This document shows positions 1 to 8,262 of a stretch of DNA of 64,000 nucleotides, in pieces (position 1 is the stretch's first letter; the number at the start of each line of letters is the position of its first letter). The notes below the pieces were generated by a model. It saw only the letters and a program-made list of their open reading frames with translations. It made no database searches and was not told where the DNA came from. Origin of the DNA: Albimonas sp963816545 (GTDB lineage Bacteria > Pseudomonadota > Alphaproteobacteria > Rhodobacterales > Rhodobacteraceae); assembly GCA_963816545.1 (NCBI GenBank), contig CAWFLE010000007.1, positions 1,181,838 through 1,245,837 of the forward strand, read 5' to 3'. The translations under genes and the position numbers were made by a program.

Positions 1-1179
1 CATGACCGCATCGCCGAGACGCTGAACCTGCCGGAGGCGGAGGCGGCCGCCCGCCGGATCGCGGAGCGTCTCGCGGCGAACCTCCTGCCCGGAGAGACGC
101 TTGCCCGCGTGGGGGAGGCGGATTTCGCGGTCCTTGCGCCGCCGCCCGCCGAGCCCGGCGCCGCCGCGTCCGAACTCGCCGCCCGCCTCGCCCGCTGCGC
201 CGGCGCGCTGACGGTCGGGGGGGTGGAGGTCCGGCCGCGGCTGCTCGCCGGCCTCGCCGCCGCCCCGGCGGATGCGGATGCCGGGGCTGCGGTGCTGGAC
301 CATGCCCTCGCCGCCGCCGCGCAGGCCACGGACGTCTCGCCCGTGGCGATCCACAGCCCGGAGGCGCGCCGCGCCGCCCGCGCGCGGTTCGAGCTTGAGC
401 AGGACCTCCGCCGCGCCCTGCGGGAGGACGAGTTCCGCCTCCATTTCCAGCCCGTGGTGGAGATGAGGGACGGCCGCGCGCGCGCCTCGGGCGCCGAGGC
501 CCTGATCCGGTGGGAGCGGCCGGGCGTCGGCCTGACCTCGCCCGGCGAGTTCATCCCCGCGGCCGAAGCCTCCGGTCTGATCGAGCCCATCGGCCTTTGG
601 GTGCTGCGCGCCGCCTGCGCCCAGCTCCACCGATGGGACGAGGAAGGGCGCGGCGATCTGCGCCTCGCGGTCAACCTCTCGGCCCGGCAGTTCGCGGACC
701 CGGCGCTCGCCCGCCACGTGGCCGAGGCGCTGTCGGCCGCCCGCGTCTCGCCCGACCGGCTGGAAATCGAGCTGACCGAGACCGCGGCCATGGCCGACGC
801 CGACCGCACGCGGCGGGTGTTCAGCCAGCTCCGCGACCAGGGCGTCTCCATCGCCATCGACGATTTCGGCGCGGGCTACGCGAGCATGAGCCACCTGCGC
901 CGCCTGCCCTTCGACAAGCTGAAGATCGACCGGGAGTTCGTGACCGACGTTCAGGCCTCCCGCGACTCCCAGGCGATCTGCGGGGCGCTGATCGAACTCG
1001 CCCGCGGTCTCGACCTCTCGCTGCTGGCCGAGGGGGTGGAGACGGAGGAAGAGGTACGCTGGCTCACGAACCGCGGCTGCCGGATCTTCCAGGGTTACTG
1101 GTTCGCCCGGCCCATGCCGGCGCCGGAGTTCGGGGCGGCGGTGGACCGTCTCCCCACCCTCCCGCGCGCGGTGGCCTGA
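1..1179 (+). CDS. GGDEF-EAL protein, cyclic-di-GMP phosphodiesterase (5' end outside window)
   Basis: The reading frame is open from the first base, so the start lies to the left. The visible N-terminal part is the tail of a GGDEF domain whose signature is degenerate (GEADF near position 117), so cyclase activity is unlikely. A complete EAL domain follows: EAL at about 496, NLSARQ at about 682, ELTET at about 769, IDDFGAGY at about 857, KIDREF at about 922, AEGVET at about 1027 and FQGYW at about 1089. All glutamate, asparagine, aspartate, lysine and glutamine positions needed for metal-dependent cleavage of cyclic-di-GMP are present. I infer an active phosphodiesterase with a regulatory GGDEF remnant. 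Any N-terminal sensor or membrane domain is outside the window. No operon partner is visible. Confidence 0.93.
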   Translation, partial: HDRIAETLNLPEAEAAARRIAERLAANLLPGETLARVGEADFAVLAPPPAEPGAAASELAARLARCAGALTVGGVEVRPRLLAGLAAAPADADAGAAVLDHALAAAAQATDVSPVAIHSPEARRAARARFELEQDLRRALREDEFRLHFQPVVEMRDGRARASGAEALIRWERPGVGLTSPGEFIPAAEASGLIEPIGLWVLRAACAQLHRWDEEGRGDLRLAVNLSARQFADPALARHVAEALSAARVSPDRLEIELTETAAMADADRTRRVFSQLRDQGVSIAIDDFGAGYASMSHLRRLPFDKLKIDREFVTDVQASRDSQAICGALIELARGLDLSLLAEGVETEEEVRWLTNRGCRIFQGYWFARPMPAPEFGAAVDRLPTLPRAVA

Positions 1180-1280
1180 ACGCGACCACAGGGCGCGGGC
1201 CCGTGGCCGCGCCCCGACGTCGCGCGGCCAACCCGGCGGCGTCTTCCGCGCCCCTCAGCCTGGAGGCGCCTCGGCTGCCT

Positions 1281-1445
1281 GGGCGGGCCTTCTCTGCGCG
1301 GTCGCCCAAGCGCACCCCTCCACACACGGTCCGTTGGGCGCGCCTTCCGTGCGCGGTCGCCCAAGCGCACCCCTCCACACGCGGTCCGTTGGGCGCGCCT
1401 TCCGTGCGCGGTCGCCTGCGCGCACCCTTCCGCGCGCGGTCGTCT
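1281..1445. repeat. three tandem copies of a 55-bp repeat
   Basis: Copies lie at 1281-1335, 1336-1390 and 1391-1445, head to tail with no spacer. Copies 1 and 2 differ at only a few bases; copy 3 has diverged more in its second half. Each copy contains the words GCGCGGTCGCC and CGCACCC. The array sits between the 3' ends of two convergent genes, and the last copy runs into the stop codon of the CoA-ester lyase. The rest of the interval 1180-1280 holds nothing recognisable. Confidence 0.85.
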
Positions 1446-2344
1446 AGGCGCGCGCAGCCTCCCTCGCCGCGACCGCGTCATGCCGCGCCAGCACGTTCCG
1501 CGCCTGGCGCAGGTGAGGCACGTCCAGCATCTTGCCGTCGAGCCCGACCGTCCCCGCGCCGGGGTTCGTCTCGAAGGCGCCGACCACCCGCCGGGCGTGC
1601 GCCACCGCCGCCTCCGACGGCGCGAAGGCGTCGTTGATCGGCGCCACCTGCGCGGGATGGATGGCGAGGCGCCCCTCGAACCCCTCCGACGCCGCCTCCT
1701 CGGAGGAGGCGCGCAGCCCCGCCTCGTCGCGGAAGTCCACCGCCAGCGTCTCGATCGCCGCCACCCCGGCCGCCTTGGCGGCCAGCAGCACGTTGGTCCG
1801 CGCGATCCGGTAGGTCAGCGCCCACCCGCCCGAGGGCGCGAAGTTGGTCGAGGCGCCCAGCGCCGCCGACAGGTCCTCCGCCCCCCAGGTGAGCCCGATC
1901 AGCCGCGGCAGCCGGACCTCCCCGAAGGTCGCGAGCCTGAGCGCCCCCCGCGCCGTCTCCGTGGCCACCGGCAGGATGCGCGTGCGCCCGGCCTCCAGCC
2001 CCGCCGCCGCCTCGAAGGCGTCGAGCCAGTGGCCGAGCCGCGCCACGTCCTCCGCCCCGTCCGTCTTGGGGACCATGATCCCGTCCGGCGCGCCGGGCAT
2101 GACGGCGGCCAGATCCTCCAGCGCCCCCTCGTCCAGCGCGTTGACCCGCACCCACAGCTCCGAGGCCCGCTTCCCCGGCCCGCGCGTCCAGATGCGCCCG
2201 CACCATTCGCCGCGCCTCCGGCTTGCGCTCGGCGGCCACCGAATCCTCCAGGTCGAGGATCAGCGCGTCGGCGCCCGTCCCGTCCGCCTTGCCCAGCTTC
2301 TTCTCGCTGTCGCCCGGAATGAACAGCCAGGAGCGCGGGATCAT
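1444..2344 (-). CDS. CitE-like CoA-ester lyase (HpcH/HpaI aldolase family), one frameshift
   Basis: About 300 residues of a CitE/malyl-CoA lyase type TIM-barrel enzyme, which cleaves or forms 3-hydroxyacyl-CoA esters such as malyl- or citramalyl-CoA. The N-terminal part (MIPRSWLFIPGDSEKK, LILDLEDSV) starts at 2344. The remainder, with the family motifs TWGAEDLSAALG and HPAQV, continues in another frame to the stop at 1444. Removing one base from the C run at 2179-2181 restores the expected join (DARPGKRASELWVRVNA), so the lesion is a one-base insertion, real or from sequencing. The start overlaps the stop of the upstream MaoC gene by four bases, which implies translational coupling. With the MaoC hydratase and nearby CoA-transferases it resembles the itaconate/mesaconate-type route of CoA transfer, hydration and cleavage. 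The substrate is not decided by sequence. Confidence 0.85.
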
Positions 2345-2808
2345 GCCGCCGCCCCCGCCGGGCGCTTCAGCTGGAGGCCGGAGCGTTTGCAGATCGCCAC
2401 CAGCTCGCCCTTCTGGTTGTAGGCCCGATGCTCGAACGTCACGATCCCGGCGTTGGGGCGGGACTTCGACTCGCGCAGGTCCACCACCTCCGTCTCCACG
2501 CGCACCGTATCGCCGTGGAACAGGGGCCTGGGGAACCGCACCTCGTCCCAGCCGAGGTTCGCCACCGCCGTCCCCAGCGTGGTGTCCCCGACCGAGATCC
2601 CCACCATCAGCGACAGCGTGAAGCACGAATTCACCAGCCGCTGGCCGAACTCCGTCTCCGTCCGGCAATACTCCTCGTCGAGATGCAGCAGCGCCGGGTT
2701 GTGGGTCATCGTGGTGAAGAGGACGTTGTCCGTCTCGGTGATCGTGCGCCGGATCGCGTGGCGGAACACACGCCCCACCTCCAGCTCGTCGAAGTAAAGT
2801 CCGGCCAT
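2341..2808 (-). CDS. MaoC-family hydratase/dehydratase
   Basis: A 155-residue single hot-dog-fold protein of the MaoC enoyl-CoA hydratase family. I chose the start at 2808 (MAGLYFDELEVG) because a GGAGG site lies seven bases upstream; an in-frame start at 2859 has no such site. The hydratase motif is present as THNPALLHLD, so the Asn-Pro-His core is kept but the usual catalytic aspartate is histidine. That makes the chemistry less certain than for the MaoC gene at 5335. Its stop overlaps the start of the CoA-ester lyase by four bases, so the two are made together and probably act in sequence, hydratase then lyase. The acyl substrate is unknown. Confidence 0.85.
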   Translation of the reverse strand: MAGLYFDELEVGRVFRHAIRRTITETDNVLFTTMTHNPALLHLDEEYCRTETEFGQRLVNSCFTLSLMVGISVGDTTLGTAVANLGWDEVRFPRPLFHGDTVRVETEVVDLRESKSRPNAGIVTFEHRAYNQKGELVAICKRSGLQLKRPAGAAA

Positions 2809-2884
2809 CGCCCTTCCTCCCCTGCGCGCCCCCGACTCCGCGGGGCCTTCGTCGCGCACAGGGGACCGTCAGCCGGCCCCGGGG

Positions 2885-3425
2885 TCAATAGCCGCCGGCA
2901 CGCGCCCGGGGGGCGGAGCGCGGCGCGCCGCAGAAGAAGGGATCGCCCGTCCCCCAAAAGCTTCGGGCGCCCGTCGGGCAGCGTGTTCACGTCCGCCCCG
3001 AACCGCGCCATGCGGGCCTCCTGGCGCTCCATCCACACCGAGTCGCGACGCTCGGCCAGCGCCCGGTCCAGCTCCGGGTCGCCGCGGCTCGCAAAGGGCC
3101 GCCGCTCCGCCCCAGGGGCTGGGAGAAGATGTCGGGGCGCCGGTTCCCCCATTCGATCATGGCGCAGCCCGCCAGCTCCTCGGCCGCCAGACGCGCACGT
3201 GGAAGTCGCTCCAATCGGACGCGAGGTGGCCGCTCCGGGTGAAACGCTCGATCCGGCAGGTGGCGAAGCGGTCGAAGAAGGGCTCCAGCCTCCACGCCAT
3301 GCGCTTGGCCGCCGGTCGCGCGGCCCTCCGGCGCGGCCAGCACCGTCGCCGGCGGCATCGCATCCACGGCCGCGACCTGGGGCGCCTGCGCGGAAGTCGA
3401 TGTCGATCCGGGCGCGGCGCGCCAT
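2885..3425 (-). pseudogene. decayed gene of unknown family, multiple frameshifts
   Basis: Protein-like segments on the minus strand can be joined only by switching frame at least four times. They begin MARRARIDIDFR at 3425, continue through VAAVDAMPPATVLAAPEG, WRLEPFFDRFATCRIERF, GHLASDWSDFHVRVW and GCAMIEWGNRRPDIFSQPLG, and end with GDPFFCGAPR near 2920 before a stop at 2885. The segments are collinear and have protein-like composition, while none of the full-length open frames across them does. I do not recognise the family. The rest of the interval 2809-3634 holds nothing else I can support apart from the ribosome binding site of the next gene. Confidence 0.5.
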
Positions 3426-3634
3426 CGACACGGACCCGCAATGCGGAGGGTGCGCCCCCTCGCTCCCGTCCTCTCCGTTCCGGTCCCTGCGGCGGACGGC
3501 GCTCGCGTCTGGTCCTGAACCCGAACCGCCCCGGCCGCGCTCCCCCGCCAAGCCCTTGACCCCTCGGCGCCCGCGGGCGCACTCTGCGCCGCAAAGGCCC
3601 TCGCCATGCCGACAGAGCCCGGAGGAACCGCCCG

Positions 3635-4468
3635 ATGCGCCCGCCCGTCACCGATCTCGCCGATCTCGCCGCCCGCATCCCCGACGGCGCCTGCCTCGCC
3701 ATCGCCAAGGACCCGTGGACGCCCATGGCGCTGGTGCGCGCGCTGATCGACCGGGGGGCGCGGGACCTGCATGTGGTGACGGTGCCGACGGGGGGCCTCG
3801 CGCCCGACGCGCTGATCGGCGCGGGCTGCGTCGCGACGATCGAGACCTCGGGCGTATCGCTGGGCGAATTCGGCCCCGCGCCCTTCTTCGGCGAGGCGGT
3901 CAAGGCCGGGACCGTCCGGCTGAAGGACGCCACCTGCCCCGCTGTCTACGCGGCGCTGCAGGCCGGCGAGAAGGGCATCCCCTTCATCCCCATCCGCGGG
4001 ATCGTCGGCTCCGACATCCTCGCGGCGCGGGCCGAGGACTGGAAGCTGATCGACAACCCGTTCGAGGACGGCGACCGCATCGTGGCCCTGCGCGCCATCC
4101 GCCCGGACGTGGCGGTGATCCACGCGGCGCTTGCGGACCGGCACGGCAACGTCTGGGTGGACGGCCGGCATGAGCTGAAGATCATGGCCCACGCCGCGCT
4201 GCGCACCCTCGTGACGGCCGAGGAGATCGTGGACGGCAACCTCGCCGACGATCCGACGAAGGCCGCGAACCTGATCTCCTCCCACTACATCGAGGCGGTG
4301 GCCGAGGCGCCGGCGGGCGCCTGGCCGCTCGCCGCCACCCCCGCCTACGGGATCGACGCCGAGGCGGTGCGCGCCTACGCCTCCGCCGCCCGCCAGGCCG
4401 CGCGGAGCGGCGGCGGGCGCGACTGGCTCGCCACCATCACCCCCCGCCGGCTGGAGGCCGCGGAGTGA
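3635..4468 (+). CDS. CoA-transferase subunit A (family I, GctA-like)
   Basis: A 277-residue alpha subunit of a heteromeric family I CoA-transferase of the glutaconate/3-oxoacid type. It opens with the usual pattern of a short helix and a DGACLAIAKDPWTPMALVRA strand-loop, and contains GIVGSDIL and ALADRHGNVWVDG, typical of the CoA-binding alpha subunit. A GGAGG site precedes the ATG at 3635. The 3' end overlaps the beta-subunit GTG start by four bases. The enzyme moves CoA from one acyl-CoA to a free carboxylic acid, and both subunits are required. Given the neighbouring MaoC and CaiB genes it probably activates an organic acid for breakdown. Related hydrolases (IpdAB-like) share the fold, so the exact reaction is open. 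Confidence 0.85.
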   Translation: MRPPVTDLADLAARIPDGACLAIAKDPWTPMALVRALIDRGARDLHVVTVPTGGLAPDALIGAGCVATIETSGVSLGEFGPAPFFGEAVKAGTVRLKDATCPAVYAALQAGEKGIPFIPIRGIVGSDILAARAEDWKLIDNPFEDGDRIVALRAIRPDVAVIHAALADRHGNVWVDGRHELKIMAHAALRTLVTAEEIVDGNLADDPTKAANLISSHYIEAVAEAPAGAWPLAATPAYGIDAEAVRAYASAARQAARSGGGRDWLATITPRRLEAAE

Positions 4469-5205
4469 GCGCCGACGAGATCCGCCCCGAGGAGCTGCTG
4501 ATCGCCGCCATCGCCCGCAAGCTGGAGGGCTGCCGCCATGTGGCGGTGGGCGTGCTCTCGCCGATCCCCGGCGCGGGCGCGATCCTGTCGGCCCGCCGCT
4601 CCGGCGGCCGGGTGACGATCCTGGGCTCCGAGGCGCCCTCCCGCCGCACCGACGGGGGGGTGGAGATCTTCGACCTCGCGGCCCAGGGCCGGGTGGACGG
4701 CTTCTTCCTCTCGGGCGGGCAGATCGACGGGCAGGCGAACATCAACCTCACGGGCGCGGGCGGGTATCCGCAGTCCGACGTGCGCTGGTCGGGCGCCTTC
4801 GGGTCGGCCTTCCTCTACTTCCAGGTCCCCCGCGTGATCCTGTTCCGGGAGGAGCACAGCCGCCGCGTCTTCGTGGAGAAGGTGGATTTCATCTCCGCCC
4901 CCGGCACATCGGAGCCCGGCGTGCGGCGGCCCGGAGGCCCCCACGCGCTGGTCACCGGCCTCTGCGTGATGGGCTTCGACCGGGCGCGGGGACGGTTCTC
5001 GCTGGAGTTGGTCCACCCGGGCAGGACGCTGGAGGAGGTGCGCGACAACACCGGCTTCGACTTCGACGCGCCGGAGGTTGCCCCCGTCACCGCCCTGCCC
5101 GACGCGGCGACGCTCTCGGAGATCCGCGGCCCGGTGGCCGGGGACATCGCCGAAACCTACCCCGACTTCGCCGCCCGCGTCTTCGGCCTGAAGTCCGCGG
5201 CCTGA
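4465..5205 (+). CDS. CoA-transferase subunit B (family I, GctB-like)
   Basis: A 246-residue beta subunit, partner of the preceding gene. It starts with GTG at 4465 inside the stop codon overlap (GTGA). The glycine-rich segment VLSPIPGAGAILSARR (about residues 30-45) and the motif TILGSEAPS (about 51-59) match the region that carries the catalytic glutamate in family I enzymes. GSE is the best candidate for that residue, but the classical SENG spelling is absent. FFLSGGQIDGQANINLTG is typical of the family. I am confident of the fold and of the heterodimer with the 3635-4468 product, less so of transferase over hydrolase activity. Confidence 0.85.
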   Translation: MSADEIRPEELLIAAIARKLEGCRHVAVGVLSPIPGAGAILSARRSGGRVTILGSEAPSRRTDGGVEIFDLAAQGRVDGFFLSGGQIDGQANINLTGAGGYPQSDVRWSGAFGSAFLYFQVPRVILFREEHSRRVFVEKVDFISAPGTSEPGVRRPGGPHALVTGLCVMGFDRARGRFSLELVHPGRTLEEVRDNTGFDFDAPEVAPVTALPDAATLSEIRGPVAGDIAETYPDFAARVFGLKSAA

Positions 5206-5229
5206 CCGGCCAAACCTGCGAGCGGAAGG

Positions 5230-5334
5230 GTTTCGCTGCGAAACGCCCCAGACGCTGCCGTAACGTTTCGTCACGAAACGCACAGTACCAGCGTTTCGCA
5301 GCGAAACACCGGTCCGCAGGCGGCGCAGCGAAAC
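5230..5334. repeat. cluster of three perfect GTTTCG-N3-CGAAAC inverted repeats plus a half site
   Basis: Three 15-bp palindromes sit at 5230-5244 (centre CTG), 5265-5279 (centre TCA) and 5293-5307 (centre CAG). A half site GCAGCGAAAC lies at 5325-5334, abutting a stop codon. They occupy the whole gap between two convergent genes, so a simple promoter operator is unlikely here. A REP-like or terminator-like role is possible. The identical 15-mer with centre CTG recurs at 30893-30907. Confidence 0.8.
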
Positions 5335-5805
5335 CTACGGGCGGCGGCGCAGCAGGTATTTGTGGAAGCCGCTCAGCACCTCGTCCCCGTCCTGATTGAC
5401 GACGCAAGAGACGCAGGTCATCACCCCGGTCGTCCGCCCCGGCGCGAGCTCCGAGATGGTGAGCTTCGGGTAGAGCGTGTCGCCGGCGTAGACCGCCTTC
5501 CTGAACGTGCTCCCCTCCTCCAGGAACGCGATGAGCGACGGCCCCATCATGTGCGGCAGCCGCCCGGCGCCCGCGCAGGTCTGGATGGCGATCTGGTAGC
5601 CGTGCGCCACGAGGTCCCGATGCCCCTGCGCCCTGCACCAGTGCCGGTCGTAGTGGATCGGGTGGTTGTCGCCGGAGGCCAGCTGGAAGGCCGAGAACAG
5701 CGCGTCGGTCATGGTGCGCGAGGGCATGTGGAAGACCTCGCCGAGCTGGAAATCCTCGAACCAGCGGGGTTCGTGGTCGGTATGGGCGAGGGGATCGAAG
5801 GTCAT
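5335..5805 (-). CDS. MaoC-family hydratase/dehydratase
   Basis: A 156-residue hot-dog-fold enoyl-CoA hydratase-type protein. The motif SGDNHPIHYDRHWC (about residues 44-57) keeps the catalytic Asp and His expected for MaoC-type hydratases, unlike the paralogue at 2341. GYQIAIQTCAGAG and VYAGDTLYPKLTI are also family-typical. The start at 5805 has an AAAGGA site nine bases upstream. It is read in the same direction as the two CaiB/BaiF genes at 5841-8167 with a 35-bp gap, so it is probably the last gene of that operon and hydrates the CoA esters those transferases make. Confidence 0.88.
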   Translation of the reverse strand: MTFDPLAHTDHEPRWFEDFQLGEVFHMPSRTMTDALFSAFQLASGDNHPIHYDRHWCRAQGHRDLVAHGYQIAIQTCAGAGRLPHMMGPSLIAFLEEGSTFRKAVYAGDTLYPKLTISELAPGRTTGVMTCVSCVVNQDGDEVLSGFHKYLLRRRP

Positions 5806-5840
5806 CGCGGGATCCTTTCGGCGCGGCGCCTCCGCCGGGG

Positions 5841-6971
5841 TCAGGGCGTCTCGGTCGGCAGGTCCAGCCCGAACTCCTGAGCCAGCGACCGAGTATGAGC
5901 GCCGATCTTCGGCGGCGCCGCCTCGAAGGGCTGGCGGGAAGGGGTCCGGGGGACGGGAAGGCTCGCGCCTCCGAAGTCGGTGAGGGGCGCGGCGTCCATG
6001 GTCTTCACCTGCGGCTCCTTCAGCCAGTCGCCGAAATCGTTAACCGGGCCGGCCATGACGCCCTGGGCGGTGAGATCGGCGGCCCAGGCCTCGGCGGTGC
6101 GGGTGGCGACGAGGTCGGAGATCAGGGCGCGAAGCTCCGCAAGGTTCTGATGCCGCGACGCAAAGGTGGCGAAGCGGGGGTCTTCGATCCACTCAGGCTT
6201 GCCGAGGCCGCGGCAGATCTTTCCCCAGTCGGCCTCGCGCACCAGCGTGAAGGTCAGGTAGCGGTCGGAGGCGAGGTAGATCCCCGCCGGCGGGTTCAGG
6301 CCCACGGGGGCGCCGCCGGTGAGGACGTGCTCGATGATCTTCGGCGCCATCAGCGCCGCCGCGGACTGGGTCAGCGAGACATCGAGGCGGCGGGCGCGGC
6401 GGGGCTCGCCCGTCGGGAACAGCGCAGCGAGGATCGACTGCACGGCGTAAAGGCCGGTCACCGCGTCGATCAGGGGCTGGCCGAACTTCACCGGCGTGCC
6501 GGAGGCGTCGCGGTTGATGGACATCATGCCGGAGAAGGCCTGGGCGTAGGTGTCCACCAGCGGATCCCGCGCCCGTGGGCCGCTGAGGCCGTAGCCGGAG
6601 ATGGTGAGGTAGATCAACCCCGGGTTGATCCCGGCGAGGCGGTCGAAGCCGAGGCCCATGCCCTCGGTCACGCCGGGGCGGCCGCTTTCGATCAGGACGT
6701 CGGCCTTGGCGGCGATGCGGCGGGCGGCCTCCTGCCCTTCCGGGGACTTGAGGTCGAGGACCAGGCTCTCCTTGCCGCGGTTGTAGTGCAGCGCGAACGC
6801 GGAGGTTCCGTCGACGCCGGCCCCGAGCGGGCGCATCCAGTCGCCCGTGGGCGGCTCCACCTTGATGACGCGGGCGCCGAGTTCGGCCAGCGCCATGCCG
6901 CAGGAGGGGCCGGCGATCCCCTGGGAAAGGTCGAGGACGAGGTGGCCCTTGAGGGGGAGCGGGTCGGTCAT
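5841..6971 (-). CDS. CaiB/BaiF family (family III) CoA-transferase
   Basis: A 376-residue family III CoA-transferase. The N-terminus has the classical LVLDLSQGIAGPSCGMALAE and VIKVEPPTGDW segments, and DPLVDTYAQAFSGMMS carries the conserved aspartate that forms the acyl-aspartyl anhydride. Length is normal. Its ATG overlaps the stop of the upstream paralogue by four bases, so the two transferases are co-translated. They are only distantly similar and may act on different acids or form a heteromer. The donor and acceptor cannot be named from sequence; oxalate, carnitine, succinate/itaconate and mesaconate enzymes all share the family. Confidence 0.9.
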   Translation of the reverse strand: MTDPLPLKGHLVLDLSQGIAGPSCGMALAELGARVIKVEPPTGDWMRPLGAGVDGTSAFALHYNRGKESLVLDLKSPEGQEAARRIAAKADVLIESGRPGVTEGMGLGFDRLAGINPGLIYLTISGYGLSGPRARDPLVDTYAQAFSGMMSINRDASGTPVKFGQPLIDAVTGLYAVQSILAALFPTGEPRRARRLDVSLTQSAAALMAPKIIEHVLTGGAPVGLNPPAGIYLASDRYLTFTLVREADWGKICRGLGKPEWIEDPRFATFASRHQNLAELRALISDLVATRTAEAWAADLTAQGVMAGPVNDFGDWLKEPQVKTMDAAPLTDFGGASLPVPRTPSRQPFEAAPPKIGAHTRSLAQEFGLDLPTETP

Positions 6972-8167
6972 TTCGCGGGCTCCGCCAGCGCGGCGCCGGA
7001 GGCGAGGAGGGTTTCGATCTCGTCCGCCGAGTAGCCGGCTTCGGACAGGATCGCGCGGGTGTCCTCGCCGAAGCGGGGCGGGAGCTTCTGCATCGCGGTA
7101 GGCGTGCGGGAGTACTTCACCGGGTTGCCGACGCCGCGGTATTCGCCCTGCTCGATGACCATCTGTCGGTGGGCGGTGTGGGGGTGGGAGAGGACCTCGG
7201 GCGCCTCCATCACCGGGCCGGCGGGGACGCCGGCCTGCATGAGTTCGAGCGCGATGCTCTCGCCGTCCTTGTGGGCGAGGTGGGGGGCGAGGGCGGCGGT
7301 CAGTTCCTCGCGGTGGGCGGTGCGGTCCTTGTTGGTCGCGAAGCGGGGGTCGGCGGCGAGGTCGGGGGCGCCGATGGTCCGGCAGAAGGTCTGGAACTGG
7401 CGGTCGTTGCCGATGGCCACGAAGATGTCGGCGCCCGAGGTCGCGAGCTTCGTGTAGGGGGCGAGGTTGGGGTGGTCGTTCCCCTGCGGCACGGGGCGGG
7501 CCCCTGACATCTGGTAGTTGGCGCCGTGGGGGAACAGCATCGCCACGGCGCAGTCGTTCAGCGTCATGTCCACGTACTGGCCCTGGCCGGATTTCTCGCG
7601 CTCATAAAGCGCGGCGGCGATGGCGAAGGCGGTGGAGAGGCCGGTGCCGAGGTCCACCAGCGGGATGCCGAGGCGCATGCCGTGCGCCTCGGGCGGGCCG
7701 TTCACGGACATCAGGCCGGCCATGCCCTGCACCACCGCGTCATAGCCCGGCAGGCCGCCCCAGGGGCCGTCGGCGCCGAAGCCGGAGATGCGGACGTGGA
7801 TCAGGCGGGGGAAGCGGGGGGCGAGAATTTCCTCGTAGCCGAGGCCGAATTTCTCCATGCCGCCGGGCTTGAAGTTCTCCACCACCACGTCGGCGGTCTC
7901 CAGCAGGCGGAGGAGGATGTCCCGCGCCTCGGGCTTGCGCAGGTCGAGGGCCATGCCGCGCTTGTTGCGGTTGACGCCGACGAAGTAGCTGGCGGCGTGG
8001 CCCTGCGCGTCCGTGCCGAAGGGGGGGCCCCAGAGGCGGGTCTCGTCGCCCTGCGGGGGCTCGACCTTGACGATCTCGGCGCCGTGGTCGCCCAGCCATT
8101 GCGTGCAGTAGGGGCCGCCGAGGACCCGCGTGAGGTCGATGACCCGAACGCCCGAGAGCACGCCCAT
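6968..8167 (-). CDS. CaiB/BaiF family (family III) CoA-transferase
   Basis: A 399-residue family III CoA-transferase. I place the start at 8167 (MGVLSGVRVIDLTRVLGG) because GGGAGGGGAAC precedes it; the frame is open up to 8236. Motifs are VIDLTRVLGGPYCTQWLGDH, IVKVEPPQGDETRLWGPP, NRNKRGMALDL and GYDAVVQGMAGLMS with the catalytic aspartate. It is the first gene of a minus-strand operon with the 5841 transferase and the 5335 MaoC. It is read divergently from the E1-like gene at 8263, with under 100 bp between them, so both operons likely share a promoter region. Confidence 0.9.
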   Translation of the reverse strand: MGVLSGVRVIDLTRVLGGPYCTQWLGDHGAEIVKVEPPQGDETRLWGPPFGTDAQGHAASYFVGVNRNKRGMALDLRKPEARDILLRLLETADVVVENFKPGGMEKFGLGYEEILAPRFPRLIHVRISGFGADGPWGGLPGYDAVVQGMAGLMSVNGPPEAHGMRLGIPLVDLGTGLSTAFAIAAALYEREKSGQGQYVDMTLNDCAVAMLFPHGANYQMSGARPVPQGNDHPNLAPYTKLATSGADIFVAIGNDRQFQTFCRTIGAPDLAADPRFATNKDRTAHREELTAALAPHLAHKDGESIALELMQAGVPAGPVMEAPEVLSHPHTAHRQMVIEQGEYRGVGNPVKYSRTPTAMQKLPPRFGEDTRAILSEAGYSADEIETLLASGAALAEPAK

Positions 8168-8262
8168 GATGTTCCCCTCCCTTGTAGCGGGTGGTTCCCG
8201 CGTGCTTGTCTTCCGCCCGGTAGGCGGGGCCACCATAAGGACCCGCGTCAGGGAGGCAAGGG

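Noticed and set aside
1281..1445. CRISPR array
   Set aside because: The 55-bp units are contiguous with no unique spacers, and no cas gene is present.
1064..1481. two short minus-strand frames across the 55-bp repeats
   Set aside because: They exist only because 55-bp GC-rich repeats stay open in some frames; there is no start signal or protein-like composition.
5230..5307. LexA boxes
   Set aside because: Alphaproteobacterial LexA sites are GTTC-N7-GTTC direct repeats; these are inverted repeats with three-base centres.
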